This document shows, in pieces, positions 7,530-15,923 of a stretch of 64,000 nucleotides of DNA. Every line of letters begins with the position of its first letter. Positions within the stretch are counted from its first letter, which is position 1. The notes under the pieces are model-generated. The model saw only the letters and a list, made by a program, of their open reading frames with translations, was not told the origin of the DNA and did no database searches. The DNA is from JACDCY01 sp964350145 (GTDB lineage: Bacteria > Gemmatimonadota > Gemmatimonadetes > Gemmatimonadales > Gemmatimonadaceae): NCBI GenBank assembly GCA_964350145.1, contig CAYGJL010000006.1:1-64000 (forward strand), in the 5' to 3' direction. Both the position numbers and the translations under genes were made by a program.

Positions 7530-10118
7530 GTGATCCTCACCGGCGTGACGCGCGCTGTGCTCGGCAACGGCCTCACGGTGCTGGTGAAGACCGACCCTGA
7601 TTCGGAAGTCGTCGCGATCGTCACCTACGTCAAGGCGGGATACTTCGACGAGCCGGACGATTCGGTCGGGATCTCGCACGTGCTCGAGCACATGTTCTTC
7701 AAGGGCACGCCGACGCGCGGAGTCGGCGAGATCGCGCGGCAGACCAAGGCGGCCGGCGGCTACCTCAACGCTCACACGATCTACGATCACACGAGCTACT
7801 ACACGGTGCTGCCCGCGACTTCGCTCGCCCGCGGGATTGCCATTCAATCGGACGCGTACCGCAGCTCGCTGATAGACGAGACGGAGCTTGCGCGCGAGCT
7901 CGAAGTGATCGTTCAGGAAGCCAAGCGAAAGGAGGACAGTCCGTCCTCGGTCGCGATCGAAAACCTGTACGCGCTGCTGCACGACACGCACCGGATCCGG
8001 CGCTGGCGCATCGGGCGGGAGCAAGTCCTGCGCGGGCTGACGCGCGAGCGAATGCTGGCGTTCTATCGGGCTTACTACCGGCCGGCCAACACGATCCTGG
8101 CGATCGCCGGCGGCGTGGACACAGCTGCGGCCCTCGAAGCCGTGGAGCGCGCGTACGGCGACATCCCCGCGGGCGACGTTGCGCGCGACCGCGGGCCGGC
8201 CGAGTCGGGTGCGCCCGGATTCCGTTACCGGGAGCTGTCTGGGGACGTCGCCCAGACGCAGCTCGCGCTCGGCTGGCGCACCGCACCGCTGCACGATCCG
8301 GCCACTCCGGCGCTCGATCTTGGCGCGATGCTGCTGTCCGCCGGGCGGTCGTCACGGCTGTATCGCGCGGTTCGGGAGCGGCAACTCGCGTCGTCGGTCT
8401 CGGCGAGCAACTACACGCCCACGGACGTTGGCGTTTTCGTCGTGCACGCCGAAACGGAGCCGGAGAGGACGGCCGAGGCGGCGCGCGCGATCCGCGCGCA
8501 GGTGGAATCGCTGCGGCAGGGGAAGATCGCGCAAGCTGAGATCGACCGCGCGCGGCGGCTGTTCGAGAGCGGCTGGATCCGCCGACTGGAGACGGTGGAA
8601 GGACAGGCGCATCACCTCGCCGAGTGGGAGGCGCAGGGCGGATGGCAGCTCGGCGAGGATTACTACGAGCGCTTCCTGCGTGCCGAAGCGCGTGACGTCG
8701 CGGACTCAGCCGTCCAATTTCTCGGGGACGACCGGTGCGGCGTGATGATCTACCGTCCGGAGTCGTCGCCGTCGGTCGCCGCGGGAGCGGCGGAGCTGCG
8801 CGCGCTGATGGAGGGCGGCACGGCTCCTCTCCGGCAAGAGTCCCCGTGCGCCGCTCCGACGGTGCATGCGCGCGCGGTCGAGCAGGTCGGAGTCGAGCAC
8901 GGTGTCAACGTGTTCCGGACCGGGCGCGGGCTGCCGATCCTGGTGCGGCGAAGATCTTCGGTGCCGATGGCGCACATCGCTGTCGTGAGCGCGGCGGGGG
9001 CAGCGTATGATCCGGAGGACCGGTCCGGTCTCGCGCTGCTGCTGGGGCGAACTGCGGTTAAGGGGACCACTACGCGAACCGCCGACGAGCTGGCCGCCGC
9101 TGCCGAGCTTCTTGGCGGCAGCATCGGGACGAGCGTGACCACGGAGACACTGAGTTGGAGCATCTCGGTGCCGGCGAGTCGCCTCGAAGCCGCGGCGGAG
9201 TTACTCGCCGACTTGGTCGCGAGTCCAGCCCTCGACGAGGACGCACTGGAGACCGAGCGCTCGATAGCTCTCTCCGACCTGGCCTCGTTTCGCGACGACA
9301 TGTACTCGTATCCCATCCATCTTGCCGGAGCGGCAGCGTACGGAGCGCATCCCTACGCGCGAGTCACGCTGGGGACGGAGCGGTCGCTGCACGCCATCAC
9401 CACCCGCGATCTGCGCGAGCGGCACGAGCGGTCCGTGGCGCGCGGGCGCGTCGTCGTCGGCGTCGTGGGTGACGTGGACCCGAAGCACGCGGCAGAGGTC
9501 GCGGCGGGCGTCTTTGAGCAGCTCGAGTACGACGAACGCGCGCAACTCGGGCGGCCCGTATGGCCGGACGCCGCGCGGCTCACCGTCGAAGAGCGGGACA
9601 AGGCGCAGACGGCGCTGGCGATGGCGTTTCCAGCCCCGTCCCGGCGCGACGACGACCGCTTCACCGCGCGGCTCATCTCGCTGATGGGGAGCGGTCTCGG
9701 CGGCCGGTTCTTCGACGAACTGCGCGAGCGGCAGTCGCTGGCCTATACGGTGGGCGTCCAGGTCATCGAGCGCTCGTTCGCCGGTACGTTCATCGGATAC
9801 ATCGCTACGGCGCCGGAGAAGGAGGAGCGGGCGCGCGCGGGATTGCTGCGCGAGTTCCAGCGGCTGCGCGAGGATCTGGTCAGCGAAGATGAGCTCGACC
9901 GCGCGAAGGAGTACGCGGTGGGCACCCGCGTGATCCGGCGCGAGAGCAACGGCGCGCTGCTGTCCGAGATGATCGACGCGTGCCTGTTCGGGCGGTTGGC
10001 GGAGTCGGCGGAGTTCGAGGGCAATATCCGCTCGGTCACGCGGCAGCAGGTGCGCCGGCTGGCCGCCGCGTGCTTCGACCCGGGGAGGCGGGCGGAGGGA
10101 GTTGTGCGGGGCCGCTAG
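7530..10118 (+). CDS. M16 (insulinase/PqqL-type) zinc peptidase, two-domain
   Basis: This 862-aa protein has tandem M16 halves. The N-terminal half has the inverted zinc motif HVLEH (His50, Glu53, His54) and a downstream EVIVQEAKRKED segment that may supply the third ligand. The C-terminal half (from about residue 455) repeats the fold (FRTGRGLPILVRR, GLALLLGRTAVKGT) but lacks HxxEH, as expected for the inactive partner of the clamshell. GTG 7530 is favoured by AGGAAGG about 10 bp upstream and because it places the first strand directly at the N-terminus. No signal peptide is evident. It probably degrades short peptides. It converges on the next gene with a 4-bp overlap. Confidence 0.92.
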   Translation: MILTGVTRAVLGNGLTVLVKTDPDSEVVAIVTYVKAGYFDEPDDSVGISHVLEHMFFKGTPTRGVGEIARQTKAAGGYLNAHTIYDHTSYYTVLPATSLARGIAIQSDAYRSSLIDETELARELEVIVQEAKRKEDSPSSVAIENLYALLHDTHRIRRWRIGREQVLRGLTRERMLAFYRAYYRPANTILAIAGGVDTAAALEAVERAYGDIPAGDVARDRGPAESGAPGFRYRELSGDVAQTQLALGWRTAPLHDPATPALDLGAMLLSAGRSSRLYRAVRERQLASSVSASNYTPTDVGVFVVHAETEPERTAEAARAIRAQVESLRQGKIAQAEIDRARRLFESGWIRRLETVEGQAHHLAEWEAQGGWQLGEDYYERFLRAEARDVADSAVQFLGDDRCGVMIYRPESSPSVAAGAAELRALMEGGTAPLRQESPCAAPTVHARAVEQVGVEHGVNVFRTGRGLPILVRRRSSVPMAHIAVVSAAGAAYDPEDRSGLALLLGRTAVKGTTTRTADELAAAAELLGGSIGTSVTTETLSWSISVPASRLEAAAELLADLVASPALDEDALETERSIALSDLASFRDDMYSYPIHLAGAAAYGAHPYARVTLGTERSLHAITTRDLRERHERSVARGRVVVGVVGDVDPKHAAEVAAGVFEQLEYDERAQLGRPVWPDAARLTVEERDKAQTALAMAFPAPSRRDDDRFTARLISLMGSGLGGRFFDELRERQSLAYTVGVQVIERSFAGTFIGYIATAPEKEERARAGLLREFQRLREDLVSEDELDRAKEYAVGTRVIRRESNGALLSEMIDACLFGRLAESAEFEGNIRSVTRQQVRRLAAACFDPGRRAEGVVRGR

Positions 10119-11650
10119 GGCGCGGCCGCTTCGCGAAGGCCGGCGCGCGCGCGCATGAGCATCGCCACGGCCGGGCGCAGCCGTCCGTTGGGAGCGCGCA
10201 GTCCGCGCTCGGAGTTGTAGTCACCCGCCTCACCCACGATGAGCCCCTTGATGGCGGTCTGCGCCGTGGCCCATGCGAGCGCCCCCCAGATCGCCAGCTC
10301 CTGGCTCTTCTCGCCGTGCACGGCCGGGAACCCGCCGGCGTTGAACACCCAGTGGGGCTTCTGCTGCTCCTCGTTCTGCAGCAGCCAGCGCTGCGCGATG
10401 CGCGTCCGCGTGTCGAGCGTCGTCGCGCCGTCGAAGCCCGGCAGCAGCGAGAAGCCGACGACGTCCATCGGTGAGCCGGGACGCGCGGCCCACGAGTACA
10501 GCACGCTGTCGCGGGCGCCGTAGCTCGCCGCCGCCACGCCCACCTGCATTGCGGGGCGCAGCTGCTGTCCGAGCTGGGCGGCGCGCGTCAGATAATCCAC
10601 CCAGAACTGCACCGGCTGCGTGCCGACGGCCCGGGCGCCATCGCCGTAGGGCTCGACGGCCGGGAGCAGGATGTCGGGACGCAGCCGCCGGATGACCTGG
10701 TCGAGCTGACGAAGGCGGCTCTCGCTGAAGCTGGCGACGGACTCCCGCAGCTTGCCGCGGTCCTTCGGCGAGTATCCCAGGGAGACGACCAGCAGAACGC
10801 TGTCCGCGCGCAATCCCGCCAACGCCCTGGAGAGGGAATCGAGGGTCGGTCCTTCGACCGCTTCCGGGGTCAGCACGATGCTGACGGCGTCCACGTCGAG
10901 CTGGTGCGCTAGCGCGGTGTCGTTGCGCAGCGCCAGCCGCGACACCGAGCCGCCCAGGTCCGGGAATATCTTGAGCCCCAGCGCGAAGTCGCCGGCCGGC
11001 CGCTCCTGGAGCCGCATGCTCTCGTAGCGCGGATAGCTGCGCACCGCGGCCAGACCATCGGGCACTTCCACGAACACCACTGCGGTCATCACCATGGCGA
11101 TCACCGCCAGCACGCCGCGCGCGAAGCCGGTCATACGCCAGTGCGCCGGGAGCGCCGGGGCGAGGAGCGGGACCTGCACGTACGCCGTGCGCCAGAGCGC
11201 GGCGGCTCCGAACACGATCCCCGCCGCGCTGGTCTGTGCCGCCGCGAGCCCGTGGACGAACTCCGGGGGCACGCTGCCGCGCGACACCACGAATTTGCTC
11301 ACCGCCACCGCGGCGATGACCGCGTTGTACAGCAGGATCGGGACGCCGAACATGGGCGTCACGAGCCGCTTGCTGAGGGCGTAAACGACCTGCAGCAGGA
11401 ACATCACCGCCACCAGCGGCCATACCCACAACAGGGGCTGCATTGCCCGTCCGGACAAAATCGACGAAGCGGCGAACGCGATCAGCAGCGCGGGCGCCAG
11501 CAGCAGCCCGCACAGCGCCGACAGCGTGGCAAAGTTGCGTGGAGCCCGCCTGAGCTGAGCTATGCGGCCCGCGACGAGCACGTTCCACCCGAACATCATC
11601 ACGGACAGGATGACGTAGAGCGGGACCATGAGCGATGGACGGGGAATCAC
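10115..11650 (-). CDS. polytopic membrane protein with C-terminal possible TIM-barrel domain
   Basis: This 511-aa protein has about six to seven hydrophobic helices in the first ~210 residues (MVPLYVILSVMMFGW, LLLAPALLIAFAAS, LLWVWPLVAVMFLLQVVYAL and others). A soluble C-terminal domain of ~300 residues follows, with alternating strands and helices (SIVLTPEAV, VLLVVSLGYSP, DILLPAVEPYGDG, MQVGVAAASYG, VVGFSLLPGFD, IKGLIVGEAGDYN). The pattern resembles a (beta/alpha)8 glycosidase-like barrel, with Glu in VEP and GEAGD as possible acidic residues. No family match is certain. The soluble part probably faces the periplasm. It diverges from the phosphatidyltransferase with 64 bp between starts. Confidence 0.72.
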   Translation of the reverse strand: MIPRPSLMVPLYVILSVMMFGWNVLVAGRIAQLRRAPRNFATLSALCGLLLAPALLIAFAASSILSGRAMQPLLWVWPLVAVMFLLQVVYALSKRLVTPMFGVPILLYNAVIAAVAVSKFVVSRGSVPPEFVHGLAAAQTSAAGIVFGAAALWRTAYVQVPLLAPALPAHWRMTGFARGVLAVIAMVMTAVVFVEVPDGLAAVRSYPRYESMRLQERPAGDFALGLKIFPDLGGSVSRLALRNDTALAHQLDVDAVSIVLTPEAVEGPTLDSLSRALAGLRADSVLLVVSLGYSPKDRGKLRESVASFSESRLRQLDQVIRRLRPDILLPAVEPYGDGARAVGTQPVQFWVDYLTRAAQLGQQLRPAMQVGVAAASYGARDSVLYSWAARPGSPMDVVGFSLLPGFDGATTLDTRTRIAQRWLLQNEEQQKPHWVFNAGGFPAVHGEKSQELAIWGALAWATAQTAIKGLIVGEAGDYNSERGLRAPNGRLRPAVAMLMRARAGLREAAAP

Positions 11651-11714
11651 GTGAGAAGGCTAGATGACATCAACACGGCTGGCAAGCAATTCACGTGCTG
11701 CATAGCTTCGAGGG

Positions 11715-12287
11715 ATGCCTGGTGCCGTGCCGATGAATCTGCCCAACATCGTTTCCCTGTCGCGCCTGGTGCTCGCGGCGGCCTTCATCGCGCTCGACAA
11801 CAATGCGGTCAGGATCGCGCTGATAATCGCGGCCGCCGTCACCGACTTCCTCGACGGGTGGCTGGCCCGAAGGCAGCACACGTCCTCGTCGATGGGCGCG
11901 CTCATCGATCCGATCGCGGACCGCACGTTCGTACTGACCGCGCTGTCGGTGTATCTGTACGACGGCAAGATCACCACTCCCGAGTATTTCATAGTGCTGT
12001 CGCGGGATTTCGCGACCGCGATCGGCTTCCTGGTTGCGCGAGTCGTTCCGTGGCTGCGGCCCGCCGTGTTTCAGGCGCGGATGCTGGGCAAGACGGTCAC
12101 CGTGCTGCAGCTCACTCTGCTCGTGATCGTACTCCTCCGGCGCTCGCCGGTCGAAATCCTCGTGCTGGTGATCGGCGCCTTCTCGGCGGCATCCATCGTG
12201 GATTACACGGTCGCGCTCTGGAACCGCGCGCGCGCTGCGAGCGCGGAGCGCCAGGCTGCCGCAGATACGACAGCGCCTCCGCGGTAG
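11715..12287 (+). CDS. CDP-alcohol phosphatidyltransferase family protein
   Basis: This 190-aa inner-membrane enzyme contains the family signature: DGWLAR, then G, D and D at the spacing of DGx2ARx8Gx3Dx3D (around residues 45-67, DFLDGWLARR to DPIADR). These aspartates bind Mg2+ and the CDP-activated substrate. Several hydrophobic helices follow. The N-terminal NLPNIVSLSRLVLA is typical of PgsA-like glycerol-3-phosphate transferases, but phosphatidylserine or cardiolipin-type roles are not excluded. An ATG at 11733 is an equally good start that begins directly at MNLPN. Confidence 0.88.
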   Translation: MPGAVPMNLPNIVSLSRLVLAAAFIALDNNAVRIALIIAAAVTDFLDGWLARRQHTSSSMGALIDPIADRTFVLTALSVYLYDGKITTPEYFIVLSRDFATAIGFLVARVVPWLRPAVFQARMLGKTVTVLQLTLLVIVLLRRSPVEILVLVIGAFSAASIVDYTVALWNRARAASAERQAAADTTAPPR

Positions 12288-12315
12288 CTCCATCATTTTC
12301 ACGGGAGCCGGGCAG

Positions 12316-12780
12316 ATGATCTTCCCGAGAGCGGCTCTGGTCGCGCTCATGCTGGCGACTGCAGCGGGCGCGCCCGCGGGGGCACAGGAGGCTCCGCGGT
12401 TCCAGCCGGAGGCGCGTCTGGACGGATTCACGGCCGACCCCTGGGCGGTGCATGCGGGGCTCGGCGCGACTGCGCCGCTCGGCACCTACGTGCGGTTCGG
12501 GATCGTCGGGGGGCTTGGCACGGACGCCGAACGGGTGAGTGGGCGGGCCGACCTGATCGCGCGTTTCACACTCGACCCGTTCAGGGAGCGGCGCTGGGCT
12601 CCCTACGCCGTTGGCGGCGTGTCTTCCCGGTTCGGCGGCGGCTCGCGCAATGCTCTCGTGTTGCTCGCGGGCCTGGAAGGGCCGCCCCGGCGAGGCGTGG
12701 CTACCGCGCTGGAGCTTGGGTTCGGCGGCGGATTCAGGGCCGCCGTGATCCTGCGGCGCGCGTTCCCGCGGCGGCGATGA
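12316..12780 (+). CDS. exported hypothetical protein, possible small outer-membrane barrel
   Basis: This 154-aa protein has a Sec signal peptide (MIFPRAALVALMLATAAGAPAGA with a cleavage-like AGAQ). The mature part is rich in Gly and alternating residues (HAGLGATAPLG, FGIVGGLG, YAVGGVSSRFGGG, ALELGFGGGF), a pattern seen in small beta-barrel or porin-like proteins. It sits 28 bp after the phosphatidyltransferase, and a shared terminator hairpin follows. The function is unknown. Confidence 0.7.
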   Translation: MIFPRAALVALMLATAAGAPAGAQEAPRFQPEARLDGFTADPWAVHAGLGATAPLGTYVRFGIVGGLGTDAERVSGRADLIARFTLDPFRERRWAPYAVGGVSSRFGGGSRNALVLLAGLEGPPRRGVATALELGFGGGFRAAVILRRAFPRRR

Positions 12781-12799
12781 TGCGCGCTCTCGAATAAAA

Positions 12800-12825
12800 A
12801 ACGCCCCGCTGCAAGGCGGGGCGTT
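12800..12825 (-). terminator. intrinsic terminator between convergent genes
   Basis: AACGCCCCGC (12800-12809) and GCGGGGCGTT (12816-12825) form a perfect 10-bp stem with a 6-nt loop. On the minus strand the stem is followed by a run of T, giving a classic Rho-independent terminator for the gene at 12848-13126. It may also stop plus-strand transcripts. Confidence 0.85.
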
Positions 12826-12847
12826 CCGAACGGTGCGCGCGTGCTTT

Positions 12848-13126
12848 TCAGGCCGCGCTCGCCGACTCCTCTGGAACGTTGCGCTTCGCGGGACGGGCGA
12901 ACCGTTCGCCCAGAATCCGCAGCTCCGTCAGCTGCACGGCGTCGAGCTCGTGGTACCGGTCCTCGAAGTACGCCATCGTATCGTCGAACCACTCTTCCTG
13001 GTGCCGCGGATCTGCCTGCACGACACCGCACTGCATAATCTGCTGAAACATCTCATCGCGCGCCCGCTCGAATACGCTGGGCCCTGCCGAGAACGTTTTA
13101 GGTCTGTTGGGGGTCTTTCTCGCCAT
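12848..13126 (-). CDS. small conserved-looking hypothetical protein
   Basis: This 92-aa soluble protein has a basic N-terminus (MARKTPNRPKTF) and a helical acidic middle (EEWFDDTMAYFEDRYHELDAV), and contains one Cys. I do not recognise the family. It is a likely real gene because a strong terminator follows it directly and codon use resembles its neighbours. It has its own 170-bp upstream region (13127-13296), which holds no other gene I can support. Confidence 0.65.
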   Translation of the reverse strand: MARKTPNRPKTFSAGPSVFERARDEMFQQIMQCGVVQADPRHQEEWFDDTMAYFEDRYHELDAVQLTELRILGERFARPAKRNVPEESASAA

Positions 13127-13296
13127 TCCTGATTGTCATGAGTGTGGGAACCGGATGTGATGTAAAGATAACACCGGTTGCTGTTTATTACCCCGTCGCG
13201 TGCTTCATGGTTTCACTACGTTCGACACCGCCAAACCGCTGAGGGTTTGGACGAAAGCGGCTCAGCCGCGAGTTCCGCTTCGCCTTTACGCATGGA

Positions 13297-14139
13297 TCAG
13301 GCCTGATCCCGTGAGCGAATGAAGCTCAGCAGCAGCTCGCACAGCTGCTCCGGGCTTTCCTCCGGAACCAGCCGCGCGACGCCGTGCACGCGGCTCAGGC
13401 GGCTGTCCGGGATCGCGTTCACGAGCCGGTCAGGCAGCTTGGGGTCGAGCCACTTGTCCTGATCTCCCCAGACGACGAGCGTCGGCGCGTGGATCGTGCT
13501 GAGCTCGAGATCCTCGAAATCCTCGCGGCGGACCGAGCTCGCGAGCGCGAGCAGGTGCTGCACGCCGTTCTGTCCGGCGAAAGGGGCGAGATACCTGGCG
13601 ACGAGCTTCATCGGCATTTTGGCCGGATCAGCCACTCCGCCCTCGAGCACGCTCCTGAGCAGCGGGGCGGCACCGAGCACTCCGCGCGTGACCCGCACGG
13701 CGAATTTCGCCGTGCTTCGCTGCATCGTCGTGATGTCCTTGGGCGGCAGCTCGTCGAAAGCAGGCGTGTTGATCAGCACCAGCCGCTGGACGCGCTCGGG
13801 CCTGGTGGCCGCGAGCCGCAGGGCGATGACTCCGCCGAGGTCCACACCCACAATCACGCCCTTGGCGACGCGCAGCGCCGTCATGGCCGCGTCGAGATAT
13901 TCGGCCTGCGCCGCGATGCCGAAGTCGGCGTCGAACGGCCGGTCCGATTCGCCGTAGCCGAACAGGTCTACTGCGTAGGCGGTGTGCCCGGCTTCGGCCA
14001 GCACCGGCGCGACGTTGCGCCAGAGAAAGCTGGACGTGCCAAATCCGTGCAGCAGGATGATGCCCGTACCGCCGTGGCCGTAGCGCTCCACGTGGATCGC
14101 TCCCGGACCGATCGGAACCCGGATGCTGTCAGCTTGCAT
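13297..14139 (-). CDS. alpha/beta hydrolase, dehalogenase/epoxide-hydrolase-like, with unusual His position
   Basis: This 280-aa cytoplasmic alpha/beta-hydrolase has an HGFGTSSFLW oxyanion region (residues 31-40). Its nucleophile elbow, GVDLGG, has Asp100 where most family members have Ser; haloalkane dehalogenases and epoxide hydrolases also use Asp. The acid is probably in VVWGDQDKWLDP. Where a catalytic His is expected before LVPEESPE the residue is Arg256 (GVARLVPEE); His252 lies four residues earlier. It could be inactive, use His252 or catalyse a different reaction. It diverges from the DsbA gene with 62 bp between starts. Confidence 0.83.
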   Translation of the reverse strand: MQADSIRVPIGPGAIHVERYGHGGTGIILLHGFGTSSFLWRNVAPVLAEAGHTAYAVDLFGYGESDRPFDADFGIAAQAEYLDAAMTALRVAKGVIVGVDLGGVIALRLAATRPERVQRLVLINTPAFDELPPKDITTMQRSTAKFAVRVTRGVLGAAPLLRSVLEGGVADPAKMPMKLVARYLAPFAGQNGVQHLLALASSVRREDFEDLELSTIHAPTLVVWGDQDKWLDPKLPDRLVNAIPDSRLSRVHGVARLVPEESPEQLCELLLSFIRSRDQA

Positions 14140-14201
14140 AGCAGTGAATCGCGTTCATAGACTTACCTTTCTAGTTCATCCAGTCGTCTCGAGACCGCAA
14201 A

Positions 14202-14978
14202 ATGGCCCAACAAAAGGCACCCGCCGGGCGGAAGAACTCCGTTCGTAACGCTCGCAACGCTCGCAACGCATCAAGTCGGCCACTCGGCTTCTACCTGATC
14301 CTTGGCGCCATCACGGCGGCGGGAGTCGGTGGACTCGCCTACGCGACCCTGAAGTCTGGCCCGTCCACGACGGTCGCCGACGCGCCCGTACCCGTAACGC
14401 CCGGCGACGGAACGGCCCGCGGCTACCTGCTTGGCGATTCCAGTGCTCCGGTGCAGATCGTCGAGTTCGCCGATTTCGAGTGTCCTTCGTGCGCGCGGTT
14501 CGCGACGATAACGGAGCCCGACGTGCGCACGAGGATCATCGAGACCGGGCTGGCGAATCTTACCTACTTCGATTTACCGCTGCCACAGCACGTGAACAGC
14601 CAGCCGGCATCGAACGCCGCAGCGTGCGCCGACGACCAGGACAAGTTCTGGGCGATGCACGACCAGATATACGCCCGCCAGCACGAGTGGAGCACGTACG
14701 CCACGAAGAATCCGAAGGGCTCGTTGCGCGCGGCCGCGCAGGCCGCCGGCCTGGACCTGAGCGCGTGGGAAGAATGCTACGACGCTCGCAGACACCAGGC
14801 GCGGGTCGACGCTAACGCCGCCGAAGCCGGCCGCAGGGGAGTCAACCAGACGCCGACGTTCTTCATCGGCGGGAAGATGTACACCGGCGCGATGACGTAC
14901 GATGAGGTCAAGGCCGCCGTGGATTCTGCGCGCGCGCGCTCGACCGCGGGCGCGCCGGGAAGCGACACCGGCAGGTGA
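14202..14978 (+). CDS. DsbA-type thiol-disulfide oxidoreductase, membrane anchored
   Basis: This 258-aa protein has a basic, Asn/Arg-rich N-terminus, then one membrane helix (residues ~29-50) and a periplasmic thioredoxin-fold domain. The active site is CPSC (Cys94, Cys97) after EFADFE, and the cis-Pro loop is NQTPTFFIGG. It should introduce disulfides into exported proteins. The gene overlaps the VKOR gene by GTGA; VKOR homologues reoxidise DsbA in many bacteria lacking DsbB, so the two form a complete disulfide-forming pathway. The family and pairing are well supported; substrates are unknown. Confidence 0.92.
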   Translation: MAQQKAPAGRKNSVRNARNARNASSRPLGFYLILGAITAAGVGGLAYATLKSGPSTTVADAPVPVTPGDGTARGYLLGDSSAPVQIVEFADFECPSCARFATITEPDVRTRIIETGLANLTYFDLPLPQHVNSQPASNAAACADDQDKFWAMHDQIYARQHEWSTYATKNPKGSLRAAAQAAGLDLSAWEECYDARRHQARVDANAAEAGRRGVNQTPTFFIGGKMYTGAMTYDEVKAAVDSARARSTAGAPGSDTGR

Positions 14979-15403
14979 GTCGCCGGGAGGTCGTGGCGGC
15001 GCTGGCGCTCGCCGGGATCTTCGTCGCGCTGTACCTGACGCTGTACAAGCTGGGGCTGATCGGCGAGCTGTCGTGCCGTGTGGGCTCGTGCGAGACGGTG
15101 AACTCGAGCCCGTGGGCGGTGTTCCTGGGCGCGCCGGTGGCCGCGTGGGGCGTCGGCTTCTACGTGGTGACGTTCGCGGTCGCAATCACGGGGCTGCAGG
15201 CGCGTTTTGCCGATTCCCGGGGGCTGTCGCTGGCGCTAGTGCTGCTGTCGGGGTTCGGAGTGCTGTTCTCAGCCTGGCTGACGTACCTGGAGCTGTTCGT
15301 GATTCGCGCGATATGCCAGTGGTGCGTGGTATCGGCCGTGATCGTGCTGGCGATCTTCCTGGTGAGTCTCTGGGACTATACCGCGCGCGCTCAGGCGCGC
15401 TGA
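14975..15403 (+). CDS. vitamin K epoxide reductase (VKOR) family protein
   Basis: This 142-aa inner-membrane protein of four to five helices has a loop cysteine pair, Cys34 and Cys39 (SCRVGSC), followed by TVNSSPW, and an active-site CQWC (Cys114, Cys117) near the last helix. This is the bacterial VKOR arrangement that passes electrons from DsbA to quinone. GTG 14975 sits in the stop of the DsbA gene, indicating translational coupling. Its 3' end overlaps the convergent gene by 13 bp. Confidence 0.92.
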   Translation: MSRREVVAALALAGIFVALYLTLYKLGLIGELSCRVGSCETVNSSPWAVFLGAPVAAWGVGFYVVTFAVAITGLQARFADSRGLSLALVLLSGFGVLFSAWLTYLELFVIRAICQWCVVSAVIVLAIFLVSLWDYTARAQAR

Positions 15404-15765
15404 ACGGTCTTCTTCCTCGCCGCCGCGTCGTCCAGCCGCAGCCGCGGCTTGGTCTCCTGATCCTCCTGACCCTCTTCGCGCGCGCGGCGTCTGAACGGAA
15501 CGAGGTCGCGGCCCAGCTGCACCAGCGCCCGCGTCGCGACGGTGCTCGCGAGGGGCTCGGGAATCCCCATCACCCGCACGTACGTGTCGATCGCGCGGTC
15601 GAACGAGAGGTCCTCGGCCAGCGTGTCCACGAACATGAGGGCGTTGTCCACGTGCCCGCGGATGATCGTCTCCTCCGCGCGGGCCTGCGACAGCTTGAGC
15701 CGCCGCTCGGCGTTCGGGTTCAGCTTGCGCGAGAATATTGATTCAGGAAACAGGCGACTTAGCAT
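15391..15765 (-). CDS. hypothetical protein
   Basis: This 124-aa protein is predicted soluble and mostly helical (RRLKLSQARAEETIIRGHVDNALMF and on; LASTVATRALVQLGRD), with a basic C-terminus (DDAAARKKTVQRA). I do not recognise a family. It converges on VKOR with a 13-bp overlap and lies downstream of acetyl-CoA synthetase on the same strand, but is separated from it by a long hairpin that may act as a terminator, so it may have its own promoter. Confidence 0.6.
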   Translation of the reverse strand: MLSRLFPESIFSRKLNPNAERRLKLSQARAEETIIRGHVDNALMFVDTLAEDLSFDRAIDTYVRVMGIPEPLASTVATRALVQLGRDLVPFRRRAREEGQEDQETKPRLRLDDAAARKKTVQRA

Positions 15766-15817
15766 GGCGTACGTAGTTGAGGTGAGGTCAATCTAAGCAG
15801 CGATCATGCCAGAAAAT

Positions 15818-15923
15818 GGTGACTGGTGACTAGTGACTAGTGACTAGTAAGAGCGGAACTGCGCCGCTACCGGCAGTTACTAGTCACTAGTCACTAGTCA
15901 CTAGTCACTAGTCACCAGTCACT
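15818..15923. repeat. long hairpin of TAGTCAC heptamers
   Basis: The left arm (about 15819-15850) repeats GTGACTA and the right arm (about 15876-15922) repeats TAGTCAC at least five times. They are separated by a ~25-nt loop containing GCGGAACTGCGCCGC. The right arm runs into the stop codon of acetyl-CoA synthetase (complement of 15919-15921). It may act as a transcriptional terminator or an mRNA 3' stabiliser; the role is inferred from position. Confidence 0.85.

Noticed and set aside
15818..15923. CRISPR or phage attachment site
   Set aside because: Two inverted arms of 7-bp units form a hairpin; there are no spacers and no integrase.
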